This document shows, in pieces, positions 7,965 to 15,416 of a stretch of DNA of 19,764 nucleotides. The stretch's first letter is position 1, and the number at the start of each line of letters is the position of its first letter. A program made the translations under genes and the position numbers. The stretch comes from Chitinophaga pinensis (lineage in GTDB: Bacteria; Bacteroidota; Bacteroidia; Chitinophagales; Chitinophagaceae): NCBI GenBank assembly GCA_943331145.2, contig CALQKL020000014.1:1-19764 (forward strand), read 5' to 3'. The notes under the pieces were generated by a model. It made no database searches. It was not told the origin of the DNA and saw nothing but the letters and a program-made list of their open reading frames with translations.

Positions 7965-7991
7965 ATAAAAAAAGGCGGATAAACCGCCTTT
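7965..7991 (-). terminator. Intrinsic terminator of the PDH E2 gene
   Basis: AAAGGCGG (7971-7978) and CCGCCTTT (7984-7991) form a perfect 8-bp stem with a 5-nt loop. Read on the minus strand the stem runs into an eight-base T tract. It lies eight nt after the stop codon of the E2 gene ending at 7999 and about 20 nt before the DCC start codon. Confidence 0.85.
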
Positions 7992-7998
7992 AAAGATA

Positions 7999-9234
7999 TT
8001 AAACCAACATGGTTACTGGATTTTCTATGAATTTTTTGAGCGTTTGTAAAAAGCTTGCTGCTACTGCACCATCAACACTTCTATGATCGCAACTTAACGT
8101 TACTTTCATGAAGTTTGACACGCCAAACCCTTCACCTTTTTTAACGACTACTTCTTTTATTTTTCCTACAGCCAAAATACAACTATCTGGAGGATTAATG
8201 ATGGCCGTAAACTCTTCGATATCCATCATGCCCAAATTAGAAATGGTAAATGTATTTCCTGTAAATTCTGAAGGTTGAATTTTTTTGTCTTTTGCTTTTG
8301 CGTATAAACCTTTCGCTTCTGATGCAATTTGTGATAACGACTTTTGATCAGCAAATTTAATAACCGGAACAATTAATCCATCAGGCATAGCCAATGCAGA
8401 GCCAATGTGAATATGATGATTTTGACGAATGAAATCTCCCATCCAGCTGCTATTTACATCGGGATGTTGGCGTAATGCGGATGCGCATGCCTTGATAATC
8501 ATATCGTTGAATGAAATTTTCACCGGACTTACTTCATTGATAGCGTTTCTAGAAGTCATGGCGTTATCCATGTTTAATTCTATCGTAAGATAAAAATGCG
8601 GTGCACTGAACTTGCTTTCGCTTAACCTGCGTGCAATTGTTTTACGCATTTGTGTCAATGCGATATCGGTGTGTCCTTCAGTACCATTTGGCAAAAACGC
8701 TGCCACTGATGGAGTTGATGCTGAACTTTGTGGAGCAGAACTTGGTGTATATTGATCTACATCTTTTTTTATTACCCTTCCTCCATCGCCACTTCCTGTT
8801 AACTTACTTAAGTCTATTCCTTTATCAGCTGCAATTTTCTTTGCTAATGGAGATGCTTTGATTCTGTCATCATCGCCTGAGGCAACCGCCACTGTTTCTG
8901 CAGCAATTGTTTCAACAACTGCTTCTGGTTGTTTCGCTTCTGTTGGAGTTGAAGCAGCAGCTGGAGATCCTTCTAATAAAGATTGAAATTCATCCCCTTC
9001 TTTACCTACTACAGCTAGAATGCCGTCTACTATTACCGCATTCCCAGCTTCCACGCCAATATATAACAAAGTACCTTCGTTATAACTTTCAAGTTCCATA
9101 GTGGCTTTATCGGTTTCCACTTCAGCCAATACATCCCCTGGTTTAATTTTATCGCCTACTTTTTTGTTCCAGTTAACTATTTTACCCTCAGTCATTGTAT
9201 CACTCAAACGGGGCATTCTTAATACCTCTGCCAT
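7999..9234 (-). CDS. pdhC: Dihydrolipoamide acetyltransferase (E2) of the pyruvate dehydrogenase complex
   Basis: E2 transfers the acetyl group from the E1 enzyme to CoA in the cytoplasm. The 411-residue protein has one lipoyl domain (about 1-80) with lipoylation lysine K43 in EVETDKATMEL. An Ala/Pro/Thr-rich linker and the peripheral subunit-binding domain (about 124-160, IKASPLAKKIA...GGRVIKKDV) follow. A second linker leads to the catalytic domain (about 186-411), with the acyltransferase motif H384-R-S-V-D388-G. The start MAEVLRMPRLSDTMTEG is typical of pyruvate rather than 2-oxoglutarate E2. Many Bacteroidota homologues carry two lipoyl domains, as I recall, so this is a short form. No E1 or E3 gene adjoins it. 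A near-match to the -7 box (TAATTTCG, 9264-9271) lies 29 nt upstream of the start. Confidence 0.93.
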   Translation of the reverse strand: MAEVLRMPRLSDTMTEGKIVNWNKKVGDKIKPGDVLAEVETDKATMELESYNEGTLLYIGVEAGNAVIVDGILAVVGKEGDEFQSLLEGSPAAASTPTEAKQPEAVVETIAAETVAVASGDDDRIKASPLAKKIAADKGIDLSKLTGSGDGGRVIKKDVDQYTPSSAPQSSASTPSVAAFLPNGTEGHTDIALTQMRKTIARRLSESKFSAPHFYLTIELNMDNAMTSRNAINEVSPVKISFNDMIIKACASALRQHPDVNSSWMGDFIRQNHHIHIGSALAMPDGLIVPVIKFADQKSLSQIASEAKGLYAKAKDKKIQPSEFTGNTFTISNLGMMDIEEFTAIINPPDSCILAVGKIKEVVVKKGEGFGVSNFMKVTLSCDHRSVDGAVAASFLQTLKKFIENPVTMLV

Positions 9235-9344
9235 AATATTTTTATTTCAATTTTTTAGATGCTCGAAATTAATACAAAAACCTTTAAATATCATATAGAA
9301 TTGTTAGAAGGTTTCTATTATTTCATACAAATTCCGATGTTTGC

Positions 9345-11123
9345 TTAAATTTCAAGGTCTAAATTTAATTTTTCTTTTAAATCTTTTAGTAATGGAAATT
9401 TAGATGCCAATAATGCAAACCTTTCTTTTGTGTTTTTTTGTACTTCTGGTTGTTCTGTAAAAGTTTCTTTTTCTTCTAATAAGACATTGTATTTCAAAAA
9501 TCTATTTTCAAAAAATTGCTGCATATGCGTGATTAATGCAGCTCTTTCACTTTCGATAAATTTTTGTTGTATTACGGATTCTGCTACAATGTCGAAATTG
9601 TTTGCATCTATTACGCTTAGCTCAGCAAATTTAAAATTGGTTGCAGATGAATGATTGTTATCTGCACTTAGTCTATCTATAAATAATCTCCAAGCTTCTT
9701 GTAGTAATTCTGGTGTTATGGGTTTTGAGCTATTTAATTTTTGTTGTTCTAATATAACCCTGTTTTTTATTGATGCCAACGATCCAAGCTTATTGCTTAG
9801 TTTTTCGGGTTGGTTTTTTTCTACTACTGTTTTAGGTGCAGCAATTATTGGTTTGGGTTCTTGAATAATAAGCTTTGCCTCTGAACTTGTTTTTGTTGGA
9901 CTTGCAGTTATCTTTTTTGAAACAACTTCAACAGCTTCAATAATCGGCAAGGATTTGAAAGAAAGCACTTTGTTCTGCTCAGTTATCTTTTTTTTTTCTA
10001 AACCATTTTCATTCACAGATAATTGAATCGCTTGACTTAAGTAGCTTAGTTTTATAAGCAACAGTTCGATGTGTAATTTTTTGTTCCGTACAACTTTATA
10101 AGAAATTGAACATTCGCTGATTAAATTTAGCGTAGCAATCAACCAACCTGTTTCTACCTTGTTTGCAATTTGTAAATATTTAGGCTTGAAATCTATGGCA
10201 ACGTCTAGTAATTTTAGAGCTCTTTCATCTTTACAAACTAAAATGTTCCTAATAAATTCTGCTAAACCATCTAGTAAAGTATCTCCTTCAAATCCTTTTT
10301 GATTTATTTCGTCGTGCAACAAAAGGGCATCAGGAAGTTGTTGTTGGGTTAGATGTTCAATAAATCGGAAAAAATAATCCTCATCCAAAATATTCAAATG
10401 TTCCAACGTATTTTGATAAGTCAAATTTCCGCCAGTAAAACTTACAATTTTATCCAAAATACTAAGTGCGTCTCTCAAACATCCTTCACTTTTTTGAGCA
10501 ATCACATGAAGCGCTGCTTTTTCGGCTTGGATATTTTCTTTTTCTGTAATGGATTCAAGTTGAGTTACCGTATCATTTGTTGTTATTCTTTTGAAATCAA
10601 AAATTTGACAACGACTCAATATGGTGGGTAAAATCTTATGTTTTTCTGTAGTAGCTAAAATAAAAATGGCATGTGCTGGCGGCTCTTCCAACGTTTTTAG
10701 AAACGCATTAAATGCATGAGAAGTAAGCATGTGAACTTCATCCACGATATACACTTTATAACGTCCTGCTTGTGGTTGGAAACGAACTTGTTCTATCAAA
10801 TCTTTTATTGCTTCAACACCATTATTGCTAGCTGCATCAAGTTCATTTATGTTAAAAGAATTTCCATGATCAAATGAAACGCAGCTGTTACAAGTGTTAC
10901 AAGCTTCGCCATCTGGGGTTTTATTTTCGCAATTAATTGTTTTTGCCAAAATACGTGCGCATGTAGTTTTACCCACACCTCTAGGTCCACAAAACAAAAA
11001 AGCATGCGCAAGCTTATTGTTATTTATGGCATTTTTTAATGTAGTGGTAATATGAGACTGACCAACAACAGTGTTGAAATTTTGAGGGCGGTATTTCCTT
11101 GCGGACACGATAAATTTATCCAT
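9345..11123 (-). CDS. dnaX: DNA polymerase III subunits gamma/tau (clamp loader ATPase)
   Basis: This ATPase subunit loads the sliding clamp during replication. The 592-residue tau form has Walker A GPRGVGKT (46-53) and a zinc module C65, C75, C78, C81. It also has Walker B-type VDEVH (127-131), LEEPPAHAIFILATTE, and the arginine-finger SRC motif (170-172). Domain III ends near LHIELLLIKLSYL (about 355-368). A variable, Lys/Pro/Glu-rich linker follows, then a tau C-terminal domain (about 475-592). At codons 376-379 the coding strand has a run of ten A (9988-9997) just after domain III, with immediate stops in both other frames, so a shorter gamma form is likely. The neighbouring E2 gene lies 110 nt downstream with no convincing terminator in between. 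Confidence 0.96.
   Translation of the reverse strand: MDKFIVSARKYRPQNFNTVVGQSHITTTLKNAINNNKLAHAFLFCGPRGVGKTTCARILAKTINCENKTPDGEACNTCNSCVSFDHGNSFNINELDAASNNGVEAIKDLIEQVRFQPQAGRYKVYIVDEVHMLTSHAFNAFLKTLEEPPAHAIFILATTEKHKILPTILSRCQIFDFKRITTNDTVTQLESITEKENIQAEKAALHVIAQKSEGCLRDALSILDKIVSFTGGNLTYQNTLEHLNILDEDYFFRFIEHLTQQQLPDALLLHDEINQKGFEGDTLLDGLAEFIRNILVCKDERALKLLDVAIDFKPKYLQIANKVETGWLIATLNLISECSISYKVVRNKKLHIELLLIKLSYLSQAIQLSVNENGLEKKKITEQNKVLSFKSLPIIEAVEVVSKKITASPTKTSSEAKLIIQEPKPIIAAPKTVVEKNQPEKLSNKLGSLASIKNRVILEQQKLNSSKPITPELLQEAWRLFIDRLSADNNHSSATNFKFAELSVIDANNFDIVAESVIQQKFIESERAALITHMQQFFENRFLKYNVLLEEKETFTEQPEVQKNTKERFALLASKFPLLKDLKEKLNLDLEI
9977..9998 (-). promoter_or_regulatory. Probable dnaX slippage site (A10 run)
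   Basis: The coding strand reads GAA AAA AAA AAG ATA ACT GAG at codons 376-382. With one extra A (or a -1 ribosomal shift) the reading becomes E K K K D N stop (TGA), about 381 residues. With one A lost (or +1) it becomes E K K R stop (TAA), about 379 residues. Both products would contain the complete clamp-loader domains I-III and lack the tau tail. A run of nine A in Thermus dnaX works by transcriptional slippage. Here only a weak 4-bp stem (AGCA/TGCT) follows, which favours the same mechanism over the E. coli ribosomal one. Slippage itself is inferred. Confidence 0.65.
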
Positions 11124-11154
11124 ATAGTAAACGCTATTGCGATGTTTTAGATTT

Positions 11155-11162
11155 CAAATTTA
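11155..11162 (-). promoter_or_regulatory. Candidate -7 promoter box of dnaX
   Basis: On the minus strand this reads TAAATTTG, an exact fit to the Bacteroidota -7 consensus TAnnTTTG, 31 nt before the dnaX ATG. No TTG at the expected -33 spacing was found, so the call rests on the -7 box and its position. Confidence 0.35.
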
Positions 11163-11180
11163 AACTATTAATCGCAACCT

Positions 11181-12347
11181 TTATAAAATTGGGTGTCTTT
11201 TAAATGTTATGGTAGGGTCAAATATATATCTATATGTAGTTAAAGTTCTAGAAGGAAAAACTTCCCCAAGATTATTTGCGATATTTAGCATCTTAGGATT
11301 AAAATCGCCAATCCATTGCATTTCAAAATCAGTATAAGGTGCATCTTTTTGTTGCAATACTTTTGCAGATTCTGCTACTATATATGAATCAATTCCCTTG
11401 CCTTGAAACTCAGGTATAATGCCAAATACAAGCCCTGTAAATTTTTCATTTGACTTAAATTGCTTTATCCACAAAAATTTCAGTTTTTGTAAAAGTCCAA
11501 ATTTTCCTTTCAAATACTTGAACCATTGATTAAGATCTGGAATGCTAATAAAAATGGCAATCGGCTCCGAATTATAATACGCAAACCATAAAAGCCTTTC
11601 GTCCATTACAGGCTTCATTTTATTAAACATCAAAATCGCTTGTTCTTTTGCAATCTGTTTCATCCCCGAATGACCTGCCCAAGCTTTGTTATAAACAATT
11701 GAAAAATCGGTTGCATATTTTTCAATTTCTTTTTTTGTAGCATGCTTTGCAGAAAAGTTAGTATCTAATGCAACCAAATCATGTCTTTCCCAAATCTTTT
11801 TTTGCAAAGGCTCTTTTGTTTTCATCCCTAAGCAAATCTGGTTGTAAAAAACCTTAAAACCGTAGTTTTCAAAGAGCTTTTTATAATAGGGTGGATTGTA
11901 ATTCATACCATACAAAGGCGATTTGTAACCTTCTGTTACCAAACCCCACCAACGATCTCTTTCTCCAAAATTTATTGGACCGTCCATAGCCTCCATACCC
12001 ACTTTGGTTAGCCAATGGCGTGCATTATCCAACAATAAATCTGCTGCATCTTGATTGTTGATGCATTCAAAAAAACCGATTCCGCCAACGGGCATTTCAT
12101 CACCTTTATTTTTATATTTTTGATTTTCAAAGGCCGCAATTCGTCCAATCAACTCGCCATTATTATTTTTTAAAATCCATCTTATCGCTTTTCCAAAACG
12201 AAAAGCTTTGTTCTTTTTATGATCAAAAACTTCCTCAATGTCTTTATTTAAGGGCTGTATCCAATTGGCATCATCGGCATAAAGTAAGCGCGCAACCTCT
12301 ATAAATTGCGCAGCCAATAAAGGCGTATCTACTGGAATAATTTGCAT
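11181..12347 (-). CDS. GNAT-like acyltransferase-type protein of unknown substrate
   Basis: The 388-residue cytosolic protein looks like a tandem GNAT-fold protein. The N-terminal half carries a conserved-looking stretch MDGPINFGERDRWWG (121-135) and YGMNYNPPYY (146-155). The C-terminal half carries a motif-A-like acetyl-CoA loop, E313-F-Q-G-K-G318, in the strand-helix context VFGIIPEF...IDSYIV. This pattern recurs in proteins annotated as GNAT family or hypothetical in Bacteroidota, but I know of no defined substrate. It has no signal peptide or membrane segment. An operator-like repeat lies 27-71 nt upstream of the ATG (12374-12418), suggesting specific regulation. dnaX starts 57 nt downstream and has its own candidate promoter. 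Confidence is high that it is a gene and moderate for the fold. Confidence 0.7.
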   Translation of the reverse strand: MQIIPVDTPLLAAQFIEVARLLYADDANWIQPLNKDIEEVFDHKKNKAFRFGKAIRWILKNNNGELIGRIAAFENQKYKNKGDEMPVGGIGFFECINNQDAADLLLDNARHWLTKVGMEAMDGPINFGERDRWWGLVTEGYKSPLYGMNYNPPYYKKLFENYGFKVFYNQICLGMKTKEPLQKKIWERHDLVALDTNFSAKHATKKEIEKYATDFSIVYNKAWAGHSGMKQIAKEQAILMFNKMKPVMDERLLWFAYYNSEPIAIFISIPDLNQWFKYLKGKFGLLQKLKFLWIKQFKSNEKFTGLVFGIIPEFQGKGIDSYIVAESAKVLQQKDAPYTDFEMQWIGDFNPKMLNIANNLGEVFPSRTLTTYRYIFDPTITFKRHPIL

Positions 12348-12373
12348 TTGATGAAATTAATGGAATTAAAGCA

Positions 12374-12418
12374 ATTGTACCGAAGTGATATCTGTAATGG
12401 TCCAATGAAATTGTACCA
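12374..12418 (-). promoter_or_regulatory. Operator-like inverted and direct repeats upstream of the GNAT-like gene
   Basis: On the plus strand, TGGTCCAAT (12398-12406) and ATTGTACCA (12410-12418) form an inverted repeat with 8 of 9 matches around a 3-nt spacer. ATTGTACC is repeated directly at 12374-12381, 36 bp from its copy at 12410. A further partial half-site (TATCCAAT) is at 12425-12432. The combination of an inverted pair and a spaced direct half-site resembles operators of MocR-type GntR regulators, but no regulator gene is in the window, so that link is inference. Confidence 0.45.
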
Positions 12419-12480
12419 AACAGCTATCCAATCGGCATAATACTATAAAATTGTGGACTAAATTGTAATTCAAAATGGTT

Positions 12481-13371
12481 TTATTTAGCAGCTTGTTGTT
12501 TTCTCAATCCTTCGCTTGTAAGTGAAGATCCATCGTGGCTCCAGCCTGGGGGCATAAACAAGTATTTTATTTTAGTAGACAATGGTATCTTTTTACTTAC
12601 GTCTTTTTTTATAGATATCCACTCATGAAATATGAGCTTGAGTGGATTTTTAGTTGGCGGCAATGGTTTTGTTAGGCCAAATTTTACAGGCTCTTCTTCC
12701 AACTCATCTTGAAAAGTGCCAAACATTTTATCCCAAATAATTAGACACATCCCCATATTTTTATCTAAATAAGTAATATTGCTTGCGTGATGAACCCGAT
12801 GATGGGCTGGGCTCACAAATATCCACTCAAACCATTTGGGCATTTTTTTTACATATTGAGTGTGTACTAAAATGCCATATGTTTGAGTTATGGCATACAT
12901 GAAAATAATATCAAGAGGCTTAAAACCCATCAGTGCAAGTGGAATAAAATAAATGAATCTATAAACAGGCTGTAATACCGAAGATCTAAATCCGGTTGTT
13001 AGATTAAAATCATTTGACGAGTGATGGGTTACATGAACAGCCCAAAATATTCTGCAAAAATGGTCTACTCGATGCTCTATATAAAAAGCAAGATCTTCTA
13101 AAATAAAAAGTAAAAACCAGTAAATATAAATGTTTTCGATTTTTAAAAATGCATGTTGAAAGCTCCATGTTAATACAGAAAAATAAAATAAACTTCTCAA
13201 TAAAACATCCAGGCTCCCATTTAATAAAGTAAGCAGTAGGTTTTCTAAAACACCCTTAATCGTATAAAAATTTCTTTGTTGCCAATTGCTTAAAATTATT
13301 TCCAACCCAATTAAAATAGCGTATAATGGGATGGAAAACAAAACCAATAAAGCCTCTTTGGGTTCGTACAT
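12481..13371 (-). CDS. Sterol desaturase / fatty acid hydroxylase family membrane protein
   Basis: This 296-residue integral membrane protein has the histidine clusters that bind the di-iron centre of this superfamily. They are H100-x3-H104, H113-x2-H116-H117, H170 in ILVHT, and H190-H191-x2-H194-H195. Hydrophobic segments at about 8-28, 40-72, 80-98, and 130-170 surround them, consistent with four membrane passes and a cytoplasmic active site. The family uses O2 to hydroxylate or desaturate lipids, and the substrate here cannot be told. It lies 39 nt downstream of frr and could share its transcript. The C-terminal extension after about 235 is polar and includes PPGWSHDG, seen in similar bacterial members. 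Confidence 0.88.
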   Translation of the reverse strand: MYEPKEALLVLFSIPLYAILIGLEIILSNWQQRNFYTIKGVLENLLLTLLNGSLDVLLRSLFYFSVLTWSFQHAFLKIENIYIYWFLLFILEDLAFYIEHRVDHFCRIFWAVHVTHHSSNDFNLTTGFRSSVLQPVYRFIYFIPLALMGFKPLDIIFMYAITQTYGILVHTQYVKKMPKWFEWIFVSPAHHRVHHASNITYLDKNMGMCLIIWDKMFGTFQDELEEEPVKFGLTKPLPPTKNPLKLIFHEWISIKKDVSKKIPLSTKIKYLFMPPGWSHDGSSLTSEGLRKQQAAK

Positions 13372-13410
13372 TTTTTATATCAAAGTTGTTATTATGTTAT
13401 TTCAAAAATC

Positions 13411-13971
13411 TTAAACAGACATGATTTCTTTTTCTTTGGCAAGAAGATGTTTGTCAACAAGCGCAATAAATTTATCTGTTGTTTCTTGCACCGTAATTTC
13501 AGCTGATTTACATTCGTCTTCGCTCACACCGTCTTTTTGTAGTTTTTTTACTTGTTCAATACCATCTCTTCTGATGTTTCGAACAGAGATTTTTGCATTT
13601 TCACCTTCACCATTACATTTTTTCACCAATTCTTTTCTTCTTTCTTCGGTTAATGGAGGTAAAAACAAACGAATATTTACGCCATCATTTTGTGGTGTAA
13701 TGCCAATATTTGCAGCCATAATTCCTTTTTCAATAGGCTGTAACATGGATTTCTCCCAAGGCTGAATAGAGATTGTACGTGCATCTAATATTGAAATATT
13801 GGCAACCTGACTTAATTGTGTTGGGTTACCATAATAATCGACCATAATTCCATCAAGCATTGATGGTGTTGCTTTTCCAGCTCTTATTTTTGCAAGTTCC
13901 GATTCTAAATGACCAATTGCTTTCGTCATTGTTGCTTCCGTATCGGTCAATATTTGGTTTATATCTGACAT
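13411..13971 (-). CDS. frr: Ribosome recycling factor
   Basis: At 186 residues this is the normal length for the factor that, with EF-G, splits the post-termination ribosome into subunits. Family hallmarks are present. They are the N-terminal helix with HLESELAKIRAGKATPSMLDG (split here for length: HLESELAKIRAG at 22-33, then KATPSMLD), the VDYYG segment, the central SIQPWEKSMLQPIEKGI-type strand-helix, and LPPLTEERRKELVKK. The C-terminal long helix ends with LLAKEKEIMSV. The usual upstream partner pyrH is absent; the gene before it on this strand is the WecA-type transferase. A good -7 box lies 18 nt before the ATG, so it probably has its own promoter. Confidence 0.97.
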   Translation of the reverse strand: MSDINQILTDTEATMTKAIGHLESELAKIRAGKATPSMLDGIMVDYYGNPTQLSQVANISILDARTISIQPWEKSMLQPIEKGIMAANIGITPQNDGVNIRLFLPPLTEERRKELVKKCNGEGENAKISVRNIRRDGIEQVKKLQKDGVSEDECKSAEITVQETTDKFIALVDKHLLAKEKEIMSV

Positions 13972-13989
13972 AAATTATAAAATTGTGCA

Positions 13990-13997
13990 CAAAATTA
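13990..13997 (-). promoter_or_regulatory. Candidate -7 promoter box of frr
   Basis: On the minus strand this reads TAATTTTG, an exact TAnnTTTG match, 18 nt before the frr start codon. A convincing -33 TTG is not visible at the usual distance. Confidence 0.35.
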
Positions 13998-14061
13998 TTG
14001 AAAACTAGGTTTATTTCGAAAGGTTTTTATAAATACACCCAAAGAAACTTTTTGATGTTTA

Positions 14062-15189
14062 TTAATCAACCTCCACTATTTCGGTTTTTGTAGATAAAAA
14101 ACGATGCGAACTGGTTGTTTCGTTTTTAAGGTTGGTCATTTTTGAATCTATTTTTTGATTTTTATTTTTTAAAAAATAAATTGACCACATAAATAAAGTT
14201 CCGGAAACAATTAGAATGGCGAACTCGATATTTGTGCCTAATCCATCAAAAAACAAAGCAATTCCAATAAAAAATAAGTTTGTTAGTACACAGATTAACG
14301 TTGTTTGCTGATGTGAAAAACCAGCATCTAATAAAAAATGATGAATATGATTTCGGTCCGGACTAAAAGGTGATCTTCTATTTAAAATGCGCAAACTAAA
14401 AACCCGAATTGTATCAAAAAGCGGAATCATTAATATTGAAAAGCCAATTGCAGGTGCAGAATTAAACGAAATACTATGATTCCCAGCAGAAGCAATGGAG
14501 ATGAATTTAATCACCAATATAGAATTAATTAAACCCAGCAACAATGAGCCGGTATCACCCATGAAGATCTTTGCTGGCGGGAAATTAAAAATAAGAAACG
14601 CAACTAAACTGCCTGTTAATGCAAGTGCCATTGTAGCATAAGCCGTTTCATGTACCAATATAAAATAAATACCAAAACTAGCAGTTGAAATAATACCTAA
14701 CGCACCAGCCAAGCCATCAATCCCATCAATCAAATTAAATGAATTGATAATCATTACAATCGTTAAGACGGAAATGGCAAGGTTTGCTAAATGTGGTATT
14801 GTTTGTATACCTAATAAACCGTGTAAACTATTGATTTGAATACCGCCAAATTGAACCAAAATTCCAGCGGCAATCACTTGGCCAATAAATTTTTTAGATG
14901 GAGATATGATTAATATGTCATCTTTCAAACCTAAAAAGAATACGACAATAGTAGAAGCTATGAAAAATTGAAACTCAGGATTTCTTCCAAAAGGAATACC
15001 CATTAATATTGAAAAAACAAATCCAGAAAAAATGCCTAAGCCCCCTAATGTAGGAATAACCACTTGATGAATTTTTCGTTCATCAGGTTCGTCGAATAAT
15101 CTTTTTTCTTTTGCTACTTGAATGATTACAGGAATAGCAAAAAAGGTGATTAAAAACGACAAGCCGCCACAAAGGAAAATATTATCCAT
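14062..15189 (-). CDS. WecA/MraY-type undecaprenyl-phosphate sugar-1-phosphate transferase
   Basis: This 375-residue polytopic membrane enzyme belongs to the polyprenyl-phosphate N-acetylhexosamine-1-phosphate transferase family. It moves a sugar-1-phosphate from a UDP-sugar to undecaprenyl phosphate to start a surface glycan. Motifs seen are DEPDERKIHQ (33-42), the catalytic D90-D91 in GLKDD, N152-L-I-D155-G-I-D158-G, the cytoplasmic FMGDTGS (209-215, D212), and H281-I-H-H284 in PDRNHIHH. The HIHH motif is typical of the WecA branch and argues against MraY of peptidoglycan synthesis. About ten hydrophobic segments are spread through the chain. The polar last 40 residues are probably cytoplasmic. 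The likely first sugar (GlcNAc or a modified one) cannot be read from the sequence, so I give no gene symbol. Confidence 0.9.
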   Translation of the reverse strand: MDNIFLCGGLSFLITFFAIPVIIQVAKEKRLFDEPDERKIHQVVIPTLGGLGIFSGFVFSILMGIPFGRNPEFQFFIASTIVVFFLGLKDDILIISPSKKFIGQVIAAGILVQFGGIQINSLHGLLGIQTIPHLANLAISVLTIVMIINSFNLIDGIDGLAGALGIISTASFGIYFILVHETAYATMALALTGSLVAFLIFNFPPAKIFMGDTGSLLLGLINSILVIKFISIASAGNHSISFNSAPAIGFSILMIPLFDTIRVFSLRILNRRSPFSPDRNHIHHFLLDAGFSHQQTTLICVLTNLFFIGIALFFDGLGTNIEFAILIVSGTLFMWSIYFLKNKNQKIDSKMTNLKNETTSSHRFLSTKTEIVEVD

Positions 15190-15213
15190 CAGTTTTAAAA
15201 TAAATGCTGATTA

Positions 15214-15221
15214 CAAATGTA
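15214..15221 (-). promoter_or_regulatory. Candidate -7 promoter box of the WecA-type gene
   Basis: On the minus strand this reads TACATTTG, an exact TAnnTTTG match, 24 nt before the start codon at 15189. It lies in the 227-nt divergent region shared with the transketolase gene. No clear -33 element was found. Confidence 0.35.
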
Positions 15222-15416
15222 TCAATTTAGTTTCGAATTACGCTTTCGCTAATTATTAAATTATCTTTCGTTTTTTATATATTTTTCAGCAATATGAAGG
15301 AATTTCAAAAAATAATCAATCAATCAATTTGTTTGTTGAATTTAAAAAATCATTTTTTTTATTCTTTGTCTTTGTAAACTTTTGATTTAGGTTTGCATTT
15401 CAATAATCAAAATATC

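Noticed and set aside
9278..9314. AAACCTT / AAGGTTT inverted repeat between pdhC and dnaX as a terminator
   Set aside because: The 7-bp stem has a 23-nt AT-rich loop and no T run follows, so it is too weak to call.
10353..10631. 92-residue plus-strand open frame opposite dnaX
   Set aside because: It is antisense to a conserved part of dnaX and resembles no protein family.
13421..13765. 114-residue plus-strand open frame opposite frr
   Set aside because: It is antisense to frr and is rich in Ser, Phe and Cys, as expected for a shadow frame.
15312..15328. AATC tetranucleotide repeats upstream of transketolase as a phase-variation tract
   Set aside because: There are only about three and a half units, too few for frequent slippage, and they lie well before the coding region.
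15333..15368. TTG ... TATTCTTTG as the transketolase promoter
   Set aside because: The -7 element has three instead of two bases before TTTG and the spacing is long; the region is too AT-rich to trust the match.
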